22,148 nucleotides of DNA from Campylobacterales bacterium (GTDB lineage: Bacteria; Campylobacterota; Campylobacteria; Campylobacterales; QNZT01). The position numbers were made by a program, and so were the translations under genes. The notes beneath the pieces are model-generated. The model had not been told where the DNA came from. It saw only the letters and a list, made by a program, of their open reading frames with translations, and did not search any database. The DNA lies in contig WGAE01000165.1 of the NCBI GenBank assembly GCA_015489185.1, forward strand, positions 1 through 22,148, written 5' to 3'. Shown in pieces: positions 1 through 6,625 of this stretch; the first letter of the stretch is position 1; the number at the start of each line of letters is the position of its first letter.

Positions 1-61
1 TTCCCGCATATCCCCAGGCAGCTACCGTATCGACGATAAATTTAATGATCTCTTCGAGCAT
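1..61 (-). CDS. DedA-family membrane protein, N-terminal fragment
   Basis: Only the first 20 codons are in the window; the rest lies beyond the left edge. The visible residues start MLEEIIKFIVDTVAAWGYAG, which resembles the N-terminus of DedA-family inner-membrane proteins (a short amphipathic helix followed by a GYAG/GY(L)G turn). The start is an ATG at 59-61, preceded by an AAGGA ribosome binding site that sits in the 10-bp gap after the uppP stop codon. DedA proteins are known as polytopic membrane proteins, and several have been linked to undecaprenyl-phosphate translocation, which would suit the position directly behind uppP. The family call rests on very few residues, so it is a reasoned guess; the existence of a coding start is better supported than its name. 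Confidence 0.6.
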   Translation of the reverse strand, partial: MLEEIIKFIVDTVAAWGYAG

Positions 62-71
62 AGATTTCCTT

Positions 72-836
72 TTACATCAGAGCAAATAGCAGTAATCCGA
101 ACAGAATACGGTAAACACCGAAAGCGACGAAAGTAAACTTTTCAAGAAATTTGATGAAAAATTTCATTGTCAGATAGGCAACGACAAATGCGGTGATAAA
201 ACCGGCACCGAGTGCGATGAAGTTGGAGCCTTCGAAATCCTGATAATGTTTGAGCAGATCGTAACCGCTGGTCGCCGCCATCACTGGGAGCGCAAGCAAA
301 AAGGAAAATTCCGCCGCAGCTTTGCGTGAAAGTCCGACCAACAGTGCCCCGACAATCGTCGAACCGGCCCGGCTGGTACCGGGAATGAGGGCAAATACCT
401 GTGCAATACCGATCCAGAGTGCCTGTTTAAAGGAGACCTGTTCCACTTCCGTAGTAGTATGTCGTTCCGGTTTGTAAAAGTGCTCCAGAATCAAAAAGAC
501 AATACCGCCTACGATGAACATTGTCGCAACGACGGGAACCGAAAAGAGCGCTTTGACCTGATGGCTGAAGATAAAGCCGATAATCGCAATCGGCAGGAAG
601 GCGATGAAGACTTTTGCCCACAGATCGATTTTATCGCGTCTGAACTTCTCTTTGTAGTTGAAAACAACGGCAAGAATTGCAGCCAGTTGAATAATGACCT
701 CAAATGCGGTATTGGCTTCGGTCTGTTTCATGCCCAGCCAGTCTGCTACGACGATCATATGCCCTGTCGAACTGATCGGCAGAAATTCTGTCATCCCTTC
801 AACGATCCCCAGTATAATAGCCTGAAAAATATCCAA
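72..836 (-). CDS. uppP: Undecaprenyl-diphosphatase UppP (BacA)
   Basis: UppP is an integral membrane phosphatase that converts undecaprenyl diphosphate to undecaprenyl phosphate, recycling the lipid carrier for peptidoglycan and surface polysaccharide synthesis. The 254-residue product has the family's usual length. It carries the N-terminal signature with E13, E17 and the SSTGH stretch (residues 22-26), and the second signature PGTSR at 152-156 followed by AGST. Hydrophobic segments run throughout. The start is a TTG (834-836) placed 8 bases after AAAGG; an in-frame TAG lies a few codons upstream and no ATG is available between them. It lies 79 bp downstream of the YgjP-like peptidase gene and 10 bp upstream of the DedA-type gene, on the same strand, so a lipid-carrier operon with dedA is likely. 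I am very sure of the function. Confidence 0.96.
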   Translation of the reverse strand: MDIFQAIILGIVEGMTEFLPISSTGHMIVVADWLGMKQTEANTAFEVIIQLAAILAVVFNYKEKFRRDKIDLWAKVFIAFLPIAIIGFIFSHQVKALFSVPVVATMFIVGGIVFLILEHFYKPERHTTTEVEQVSFKQALWIGIAQVFALIPGTSRAGSTIVGALLVGLSRKAAAEFSFLLALPVMAATSGYDLLKHYQDFEGSNFIALGAGFITAFVVAYLTMKFFIKFLEKFTFVAFGVYRILFGLLLFALM

Positions 837-915
837 CGTGACAACCTTTCTTTTCTATTAAAAATATCTACTAAATTACCGAAAAGATGGTTAATCTCTC
901 ATGAGAAAAGAGAAC

Positions 916-1497
916 TTAGAGTGTATAGGCGATCTCTTTACCGATTTTTCGGCGTGTTTTGTAATCGGGAAGATAGCTCTCTACCAGCTTCCAGAAGTCT
1001 TGCGAGTGGTTTTTGTGCATGATGTGGGCAAGTTCATGAACAACCACATACTCGATAAATTCTATAGGTGTTCGCATCAAAAAGATATTGAATGTGAGTC
1101 TATCTCTTGCGGAACAACTTCCCCAGCGACTTTTGTTTTTGCGAAACGAAACTTTTGTGGGAAAGAGTTGCATCTGTTCGGCGTACTGTTCCACCAGCGG
1201 TGGAATGATCTCTTTTGCTTTTTTGCGATAGTACGCTTCCAGTGCTTTTTCATCAAGATCGCAGCGCTCTTTCTTCTCTCCAAGAAAATAGTAATATTGT
1301 GTGCGTCTCTGTTGCACGTCGAGTATCTTTGCTCTGGTCTGTTCAATCCAGGCGGATTTTGACGCAATAAAGGCTTCGATCCTTTTTCTTGGTGTAAAAA
1401 GAGAGGTTCTCACTAAAACTTCTCCCTCTTTTGTGACGGTGATATAGGTATGTTTGCGTTTTGCGGAACGATCAAGAGTGTAGGTTATTTCGGACAT
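916..1497 (-). CDS. YgjP-like (DUF45) zinc metallopeptidase
   Basis: This 193-residue protein belongs to the YgjP/DUF45 group of predicted zinc-dependent proteases. It has the HELAH motif at residues 154-158 (H154, E155, H158), a likely third zinc ligand at H164 in HKNHSQDFW, and the family's RWGSCS signature at 124-129. There is no signal peptide or membrane segment, so it is probably cytoplasmic. I chose the ATG at 1495-1497. A longer in-frame reading from 1569 exists, but it would lie wholly inside the upstream gene and adds residues with no family character. The gene overlaps the 3' end of the GH114 lipoprotein gene by 13 bp, and no clear Shine-Dalgarno is visible, so it is probably translated by coupling. 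Substrate unknown. The family is confident, the biological role is not. Confidence 0.88.
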   Translation of the reverse strand: MSEITYTLDRSAKRKHTYITVTKEGEVLVRTSLFTPRKRIEAFIASKSAWIEQTRAKILDVQQRRTQYYYFLGEKKERCDLDEKALEAYYRKKAKEIIPPLVEQYAEQMQLFPTKVSFRKNKSRWGSCSARDRLTFNIFLMRTPIEFIEYVVVHELAHIMHKNHSQDFWKLVESYLPDYKTRRKIGKEIAYTL

Positions 1498-2324
1498 ACG
1501 GTTTTGGGCGCATCCAGATTTCTGTTTTTGAGCAGCGCCGTAAAACGGAGCGTTTTTGCCACAGGGCAAATCGTTTCTCTGAAATAGGCGGTGTCGATAT
1601 GATCAGTATAGGAGATTGCAAAAACCGCTCTGTTTTGTTGTGGATAGAGACGAAAAATTTCGGCATACTTTTCATAAAAGGGATCCTCAAGCAGTGCCCA
1701 GTCAAACAAAACACCGTATGCTTCAAGTAGTTCAGGCGCGTTTTTCTGTCCTATGCTCAACCCTCTGGCGTGTGCCTCGGATATGAGAAAATCGACAAAA
1801 CGTTTCGTATCGGAGAGTGATAATGCAAACCCTGTGCCGTTTTGGTCATCTGCATCTTCAGTATAGCTGTCAATATTGTCCGCTTCGATACCGTCGAAAC
1901 CCTTTTGTGCGATCATATCGAAACGTTTACGGATAATCGGCGCAAGTTTGTCGATTGCTTGAATGTTGAGAAATTTTTCATCTTCCCAGCCGGGATAGGT
2001 TTCGCCGATAATTTCGGAAGGAAAGTCGGCACTGTCCGGACGATAAGGCTCCCATGAACCGACCGAGAGATAGGCAAAAACTTTTTTTCCTGCTTCATGA
2101 AGTTGTGTAACACGCGTTTTGGTTGTTTCGAATGCATCCAGTTCGACGATATCAGTATCAAAGGTTTCAGGTACGGAACCCGCCAGTACGATATCGAATG
2201 AGGATAAAGGTTTGGGTACAAAAATGCTTTCAGTAGTTTTATCGATTTTAGACGAGGATGTATTACAAGAAGTCAAAAAGAGTAAAACCGATACGATAAG
2301 TAGATAAAAAGGTAATTTTATCAA
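1485..2324 (-). CDS. Predicted lipoprotein, endo-alpha-1,4-polygalactosaminidase (GH114)-like
   Basis: The product is about 279 residues and looks like a secreted lipoprotein with a TIM-barrel of the GH114 type, a family that includes endo-alpha-1,4-polygalactosaminidases cutting galactosamine-containing exopolysaccharide. Supporting motifs are AYLSVGSWEPYR, the GFDGIEADNIDSY strand carrying acidic residues, and ARGLSIGQKNAPEL. I place the start at a TTG (2322-2324), which gives MIKLPFYLLIVSVLLFLTSC: a short basic start, a hydrophobic stretch and an LTSC lipobox with the lipidated Cys at residue 20. An in-frame reading extends further, to 2393, but it would run into the tmRNA gene and is rejected. 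The ribosome binding site is weak. The gene begins 33 bp after the mature 3' end of ssrA on the same strand. The fold assignment is moderately sure; the actual substrate is unknown. Confidence 0.78.
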   Translation of the reverse strand: MIKLPFYLLIVSVLLFLTSCNTSSSKIDKTTESIFVPKPLSSFDIVLAGSVPETFDTDIVELDAFETTKTRVTQLHEAGKKVFAYLSVGSWEPYRPDSADFPSEIIGETYPGWEDEKFLNIQAIDKLAPIIRKRFDMIAQKGFDGIEADNIDSYTEDADDQNGTGFALSLSDTKRFVDFLISEAHARGLSIGQKNAPELLEAYGVLFDWALLEDPFYEKYAEIFRLYPQQNRAVFAISYTDHIDTAYFRETICPVAKTLRFTALLKNRNLDAPKTVCPK

Positions 2325-2357
2325 AAAGAAGTCCGTTTGTTGATAGTCAAAATATTT

Positions 2358-2737
2358 TGGTGGAAGTGTGGGGAATCGAACCCCAGTCCACAAGCAGGTT
2401 CCAGTCCTGACCTCTACATGCTTAGCAGCGAAGTGAAAAGTCGACAGAACCTACCCTTCGCCCACCGGCTAGTTCTGTCCAAGCCCAAAGATGTCGAAAG
2501 CGAGGCAGGGCAACCCCGCTTCCCAAGCTACACTTAGGTTTCTATGAAGCTATGCGCGCTCCATGTAGCCGGGAGTGGTGCGCATAACTGACCGGCCTTT
2601 TGGCTCTTACGCTACAGCGAGCGCAGGTCTATAGTTTGTGTTGTTTGCGTTTATGTTTAAAACGGATAGTTTTAAGTCTTTCCAAGACTACATGCAGTCA
2701 GGACCAACCTGCTCCTGTCGAAATCCAGGTCACTCCC
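2358..2737 (-). ncRNA. ssrA: Transfer-messenger RNA (tmRNA)
   Basis: tmRNA rescues stalled ribosomes together with SmpB and tags the unfinished protein for degradation. The mature 5' end GGGAGTG (2731-2737) pairs with CACTTCC near the 3' end, followed by ACCA, whose CCA is encoded at 2358-2360; this forms the 7-bp acceptor stem. The T-arm (GGGGTTCGATTCCCC) is present near the 3' end, and the 5' part contains the conserved TTTCGACAGGAGC segment. An internal reading frame starting at GCA (2648) encodes ANNTNYRPALAVA and ends at TAA. The total of 380 nt fits a one-piece tmRNA. The order of the two ends shows it is not the circularly permuted two-piece type. Confidence 0.97.
2607..2648 (-). other. 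tmRNA proteolysis-tag reading frame (ANNTNYRPALAVA)
   Basis: The resume codon is GCA at 2646-2648 and the frame ends with TAA at 2607-2609. The tag ends in A-V-A, a small hydrophobic C-terminus of the kind recognised by ClpXP-type proteases. The ANN start matches the Campylobacter tag as I remember it, which supports an epsilonproteobacterial origin. Confidence 0.9.
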
Positions 2738-2778
2738 ATACGTGTACAACAGGTGCTATTTAAGGCACTAACGCCCTA

Positions 2779-2807
2779 AATATAGCACAAATTTATCTTT
2801 TTGTCAA
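2779..2807 (-). promoter_or_regulatory. Sigma-70 promoter of ssrA
   Basis: On the minus strand a perfect -35 box TTGACA (2802-2807) is followed by a 17-base spacer and the -10 box TATATT (2779-2784). Transcription would begin near 2772-2776, giving a 5' leader of about 35-40 nt that must be removed (typically by RNase P) to make the mature end at 2737. It is the only promoter in the window with consensus boxes at both -35 and -10, as expected for an abundant RNA. The -35 box lies just 8 bp beyond the stop codon of the DHH gene. Confidence 0.85.
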
Positions 2808-2814
2808 GCTTTTT

Positions 2815-3753
2815 TTAAGCTTCACAAAGTTCAGGCTCACGAAGTGTCTCGATGATATCTTCGAGTACAATATCTGCTAGTTCATGAGGTACCTGACAAG
2901 TGCCGGCAGCCATATGTCCTCCGCCGTTGTATTTGTACATAATCTCACCGATGTTCGCTTTGGAGCTACGGTTGATAATCGACTTTCCGACCGCAAATAC
3001 AGTATTTTGTTTTTTTAGTCCCCAGATTTTATGAATGGAGACATTTGCTTTTGGATAAAGGGCGTAGATCATGAAGCGATTCCCCGGATAGATAATCTCC
3101 TCTTTGGTTAAGTCAAGAACGATGACATTATCATGAAGTGTCGAACAGCGCTTGAGTTGTTTGATAAAATCTTCGCGATAGCGGTTATAGAGTTCGACCC
3201 TCTCTTTGACGTCGGGCATTTCAAGAATTTCATCGATCGTATGATCTTTGCATGCATCGATGAGATCCATCATCAGTTGATAGTTGGATATTCTGAAATT
3301 ACGAAATCTGCCCAGTCCCGTACGTGAATCCATCAAGAAACTCAATAGATCCCATCCCTTCGGATCGATGATATCTCCTTTGGAAAATTGTGCGCTGTCA
3401 GCTTTGTTGGCCGCCTCCATCATCGGTTTGAAACGTTCCGGAAATACATCTTCTCCACCGTAATACTGATAGACCACTTCTGCTGCAGACGGAGCATCAG
3501 GATCGATAATATGATTTTCATGAAGATCATTTCTGAGTGTTTCACTCAAATGATGGTCAAAAACCAGATGTGCTTCCGGTACATAGGGGAGATTGGTGCA
3601 GATATCATTGGAAGTAATTTCAATTTTGCCGTCTTGCATATCTTTGGGATGAACGAATTTAATATCATCAATAATATCAAGATGTTTCAACAGCACGGCA
3701 CATACGAGTCCGTCCATATCGCTTCGGGTAACGAGTCTGTATTTCTTTTGCAT
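2815..3753 (-). CDS. DHH-family phosphoesterase (exopolyphosphatase-related)
   Basis: The 312-residue cytoplasmic protein belongs to the DHH/DHHA1 phosphoesterases, metal-dependent enzymes that hydrolyse phosphodiester or phosphoanhydride bonds (relatives include nano-RNases, c-di-nucleotide phosphodiesterases and exopolyphosphatase-like proteins). Visible motifs are SDMDG at residues 11-15, FDHH at 65-68, KADS at 117-120, and the DHHA1 substrate-binding GGGHMAAG at 277-284. The set of metal ligands therefore appears complete. The start is the ATG at 3751-3753 after an AAGGA ribosome binding site. It is preceded by a 76-bp gap after the EAL gene, so it may be transcribed separately. The name exopolyphosphatase is a common database label for this subgroup; the true substrate cannot be read from sequence, and an oligonucleotide or cyclic-dinucleotide product is possible. 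Confidence 0.88.
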   Translation of the reverse strand: MQKKYRLVTRSDMDGLVCAVLLKHLDIIDDIKFVHPKDMQDGKIEITSNDICTNLPYVPEAHLVFDHHLSETLRNDLHENHIIDPDAPSAAEVVYQYYGGEDVFPERFKPMMEAANKADSAQFSKGDIIDPKGWDLLSFLMDSRTGLGRFRNFRISNYQLMMDLIDACKDHTIDEILEMPDVKERVELYNRYREDFIKQLKRCSTLHDNVIVLDLTKEEIIYPGNRFMIYALYPKANVSIHKIWGLKKQNTVFAVGKSIINRSSKANIGEIMYKYNGGGHMAAGTCQVPHELADIVLEDIIETLREPELCEA

Positions 3754-3829
3754 GAAAATGTCCTTGCGGTGGATTTGTTGTACCCCTTATGGATACATCT
3801 ATAGGTATATCGGCAATCTAAAGAAAAAA

Positions 3830-5662
3830 TTAAGTAAAAATAACCGCTTTTTGTTCATGCAGTGATTTATCCGGCGCTCCGAGATAATATCCCTGGGAGT
3901 AATCGATATTGAGGGTTTTAACAAGGTGATAGATAGTTTCATTGTGTACAAATTCCGCGACTGTCTTTGCACCGAGTTTATCTGCCAGGGAGACGATCGT
4001 TTCTACAATTTTGATACTGTTTTTATCGGTATCTAGATTTTTGATAAACATGCCGTCTATTTTGATAATATCCGCATTGTATGTCAGAAGACGGCTGAGG
4101 TTGGAAGCTTCGGCACCGAAGTCGTCGATTGCAATGCCAAAACCAAGTTCCCTGAGGTGCTCGAACTGACTTTGTACCGTTTTGGCTTGTGTGGAAGTAA
4201 TATTTTCAAGTACTTCCAGAAAGACGCGGCGGGGAGCAATGTTATAGCGAGCACACTGCTCTTGTAAAAAATTTACCAGATAGTTTTGTTGCAAATCTTC
4301 TTCTGTAATATTAATACTAAATTCCAGTGTATTGTGTTGAAATTTTCGAAAACTCTCTTCAATCACAAAACGTGTAATTGTAGGAAGCATACCGCGTGTT
4401 TTTGCCGCCTGAAGAAATTGAAAAGGAGGTACGATTTTTCCGTTATCAACGGCGCGAACCAGCGCTTCGTACTTTTCGATCGCACCGGTTTTGTTGTTGA
4501 TGATCGGTTGATAATGGACTTCAAGTTTGTGATCGTTGATGATCTCTTTAATTTTATGGTTCCAGTAGATATTGTTTTTTTGTTCGAGGGTACGCTTCGG
4601 GTCATCCTGAAAGAGTTTGCAGGTATTGATCCCCTCTCTTTGTGCTTCGTAGAGTGCCGTATCCGCATGGGTCATCAGAGATTCATCACCACAGGCAATA
4701 CCGATTGAGAAGGAGATTGGAAGTTCAATGTGGTCAATGTGCAGATAGTTTTTTTCAAAATAGTCTCGTATTTTTGCCGCAAACGTTAATGTTTCGTTTT
4801 GGGTGTGGTTCGAAAGGAGAAAAGAGAATTGATAGGGTGCGACGTGAAACAGTCGAATATCTTTGTGTGTAAAACTTTCAAGAATTTCTGCACTTTTAAC
4901 AACGATTTTTTGTGCATAGTCAAAACCGAACTCTTCTGCTAAAATTGCATAATCATCGATAAGCAGTGTAACGATTGCCGATTTTGATTTGTCTATATGT
5001 TGAATCTCTTCTTTCAGAGAAAGCATGTTGGGAAGTTCGGTCAGGGAAGAGGTGCGAATCTGTCTGTAGAGTTGTTTTTGCTGGCGCTTGATTTTTGTAG
5101 TGCTTTTGTATTGAGAAACGATTCCAAAATGGTTAAAAAGCGCAATGGCACTGTAAAAAAGCATCGCCATAATGACTTCGGAAAGCGATAGATGAATATC
5201 CGCATACTGTTTGCTTTGTGGAAAAACTTGACCGAGAACATAGAACGTTGTAAGTGTGATGATCACGGCGGCATATACCGTAAATCCACCTCGTATACCT
5301 TTGATCATATAGGTGACGGTAATCAGCAGGGAAAACCAGAGCAGTTTTGTTTGGTTATCACCCATCAAGAGCATCAAAATAACAAAAATGACAAACGAGA
5401 GTGTCAGCTGTATCAAAGAGATCAGTTCAAAAAGGCGATTGTTTTTTCGAAGGAGCCACCAGCCGGTTGCAAATGAGACAAACAAAAAGAGGTCGATACT
5501 GCCTACCGCATAATTGCCAAGCATAAAACGCATGCCGCATGCCGCAAACGATACTGCCGCTCCAAGCAGTAACATCGAATTGATAAGCTGATAACGGTAC
5601 TTTCGCAAAGCGTCGTCCGCGTCGAATTGCAAACTGCCGGTAAGCAGATCGTTGAGTTTCAT
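3830..5662 (-). CDS. Membrane-bound GGDEF/EAL protein, probable c-di-GMP phosphodiesterase
   Basis: The 610-residue protein has about six transmembrane helices (roughly residues 25-180) acting as a membrane sensor module, a short basic linker with coiled-coil character (about 185-203), a GGDEF-like domain (about 205-350) and a C-terminal EAL domain (about 370-605). The GGDEF signature is replaced by APYQF (275-279), so cyclase activity is not expected. The EAL domain keeps its metal and catalytic residues: E399 in YEALVR, N451, E483, D513-D514 in IDDFG, K534, E570 and Q590. It should therefore hydrolyse cyclic di-GMP, possibly with the dead GGDEF domain as a GTP-binding regulator. The ATG start at 5660-5662 follows GGGG, and that ribosome binding site is part of an inverted repeat (5667-5710). 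No sensory ligand can be inferred. Confidence 0.92.
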   Translation of the reverse strand: MKLNDLLTGSLQFDADDALRKYRYQLINSMLLLGAAVSFAACGMRFMLGNYAVGSIDLFLFVSFATGWWLLRKNNRLFELISLIQLTLSFVIFVILMLLMGDNQTKLLWFSLLITVTYMIKGIRGGFTVYAAVIITLTTFYVLGQVFPQSKQYADIHLSLSEVIMAMLFYSAIALFNHFGIVSQYKSTTKIKRQQKQLYRQIRTSSLTELPNMLSLKEEIQHIDKSKSAIVTLLIDDYAILAEEFGFDYAQKIVVKSAEILESFTHKDIRLFHVAPYQFSFLLSNHTQNETLTFAAKIRDYFEKNYLHIDHIELPISFSIGIACGDESLMTHADTALYEAQREGINTCKLFQDDPKRTLEQKNNIYWNHKIKEIINDHKLEVHYQPIINNKTGAIEKYEALVRAVDNGKIVPPFQFLQAAKTRGMLPTITRFVIEESFRKFQHNTLEFSINITEEDLQQNYLVNFLQEQCARYNIAPRRVFLEVLENITSTQAKTVQSQFEHLRELGFGIAIDDFGAEASNLSRLLTYNADIIKIDGMFIKNLDTDKNSIKIVETIVSLADKLGAKTVAEFVHNETIYHLVKTLNIDYSQGYYLGAPDKSLHEQKAVIFT

Positions 5663-5666
5663 AGCA

Positions 5667-5710
5667 CCCCGATTGACGTTTTTTCTGATGCTATTATCGG
5701 CAAATCGGGG
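5667..5710 (-). promoter_or_regulatory. Inverted repeat overlapping the ribosome binding site of the EAL gene
   Basis: In the short gap between trpA and the EAL gene, the minus strand reads CCCCGATT (5703-5710), 28 bases, then AATCGGGG (5667-5674). The two arms are perfectly complementary over 8 bp, and the second arm contains the GGGG that serves as Shine-Dalgarno four bases before the ATG. If the transcript includes both arms (read-through from trpA), pairing could hide the ribosome binding site. No U-run follows it in the reading direction, so it is not a standard terminator for trpA. Confidence 0.45.
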
Positions 5711-5717
5711 ATTTTAC

Positions 5718-6458
5718 TTAACTGTTGATTGCTTCCTTGATATTTTTTGCCATTTGTTGAAGTGCCGATATTTTTTGTGAACCCGTGAGGTTATCGTTGA
5801 GCAGAACAGAGACAAAAGCGCTTCCAACGATCACACCGTCAACGTTTTTTGCTTTCTCTTTGGCGGTTTTTTCATTGACCCCAAAGCCGATATAGATGTC
5901 GGTATCTGTTGCGGCGCGTATATTGTCGATAACTTCATGAAGATCTTCACTTTTTGCAGCACCGGTAATACCTGCATATGCAACCAGGTAGATAAATTTT
6001 CTTGCATCTGAAGCGATTGTGGCGATACGTTCTTTTGAGTCGGTCGGCGCGACAAAATCGATCAGAGCGAGGTCGTTTTGTTCAAAGATGGGTTTATAAG
6101 GTTTTGCCTCTTCACAGGGCAGGTCAGGGATAATAAAACCGCTGATATTGCGCTCTTTTGCTTCAGATGTGATGCGCTCGATACCTCTGTGATAAAACGG
6201 GTTAAAGTAGCCCATCCAGAGGGTATCGATCTGTTGTGCAATTGTTTGTGAGACATCCAGTAGATCCTGCATTTTAAAGCCGTGTTGCAAGGCGTATAAG
6301 TTGGCTTGCTCAATGACAGGACCGTCAGCAACCGGATCTGAAAAGGGAACACCCAGTTCCAGTGTATCAACCCCCGCCTCTTTCAGTGCCAGGGCTGCAT
6401 CTTCGGTAAAGTTCAGGTCCGGAAAACCGGTGGTAATATATGCGACAAGCTTTTTCAA
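5718..6458 (-). CDS. trpA: Tryptophan synthase alpha subunit
   Basis: TrpA cleaves indole-3-glycerol phosphate into indole and glyceraldehyde-3-phosphate and passes indole to TrpB. The 246-residue product keeps the signature ELGVPFSDPVADGP with the two catalytic acids E34 and D45 (matching E49 and D60 of the Salmonella enzyme), and later GYFNPFYHRG, IIPDLPCEEA and the phosphate-binding GFGV and GSA segments. It is slightly short because the N-terminus begins directly at the first beta strand. The start is TTG (6456-6458), placed about 8 bases after GGAG; no ATG is available in frame nearby. trpB and the other trp genes are not beside it, so trpA appears to be encoded apart from its partner. 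A good -10 box lies about 30 bp upstream. Confidence 0.96.
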   Translation of the reverse strand: MKKLVAYITTGFPDLNFTEDAALALKEAGVDTLELGVPFSDPVADGPVIEQANLYALQHGFKMQDLLDVSQTIAQQIDTLWMGYFNPFYHRGIERITSEAKERNISGFIIPDLPCEEAKPYKPIFEQNDLALIDFVAPTDSKERIATIASDARKFIYLVAYAGITGAAKSEDLHEVIDNIRAATDTDIYIGFGVNEKTAKEKAKNVDGVIVGSAFVSVLLNDNLTGSQKISALQQMAKNIKEAINS

Positions 6459-6487
6459 ACAATCACTCCGTTTTAGTTGATAATGAC

Positions 6488-6493
6488 ATTATA
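6488..6493 (-). promoter_or_regulatory. -10 box of the trpA promoter
   Basis: The minus strand shows a perfect TATAAT about 30 bp before the trpA start, giving a leader of roughly 23 nt. No convincing -35 hexamer is present at the right distance, which is common in epsilonproteobacteria. The leader is too short for a trp attenuator. Confidence 0.6.
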
Positions 6494-6555
6494 ACAAAAG
6501 ATATTTAACCGGCTTGTGCATACTTCTAACGCTTTCAGGCGTATTCAAATATTTC

Positions 6556-6601
6556 ATTTTGGGATAAAAATTGCATTTAAAATCGATTTTGGATAAAATC
6601 G
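6556..6601 (+). promoter_or_regulatory. Nested palindromes and near-repeats upstream of panB
   Basis: The 12-bp palindrome AAAATCGATTTT (6579-6590) overlaps a second inverted repeat CGATTTT-GGAT-AAAATCG (6584-6601), so the heptamer AAAATCG occurs twice directly and once inverted within 23 bp. In addition ATTTTGGGATAAAAA (6556-6570) and ATTTTGGATAAAAT (6586-6599) are near copies about 30 bp apart. GATAAAAT at 6592-6599 may double as a -10 region for panB, whose ATG is at 6626 after the ribosome binding site GAGGGGAGAGG. Confidence 0.5.
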
Positions 6602-6625
6602 TATCAATAACCATGAGGGGAGAGG

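Noticed and set aside
897..906. TCTCATGAGA palindrome between the peptidase gene and uppP as a terminator
   Set aside because: The hairpin is short with almost no loop and lacks a U-run; read-through into uppP seems likely.
459..1362. Open frames on the plus strand across uppP and the peptidase gene
   Set aside because: They are shadows of the minus-strand genes, with no ribosome binding sites and no family motifs.
1498..1569. Longer form of the YgjP-like peptidase starting at 1569
   Set aside because: The added residues lie inside the upstream gene and look unlike the family; the ATG at 1497 gives a normal N-terminus.
2325..2393. N-terminal extension of the GH114 lipoprotein reading frame into the tmRNA gene
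   Set aside because: It would overlap the tmRNA T-arm and acceptor stem, and the TTG at 2324 gives a complete lipoprotein signal peptide.
2806..2822. AAGCTT-TTTTT-AAGCTT inverted repeat as a terminator of the DHH gene
   Set aside because: The stem is only 6 bp and AT-rich, it includes the stop codon and overlaps the ssrA -35 box, and no U-run follows in the gene's direction.
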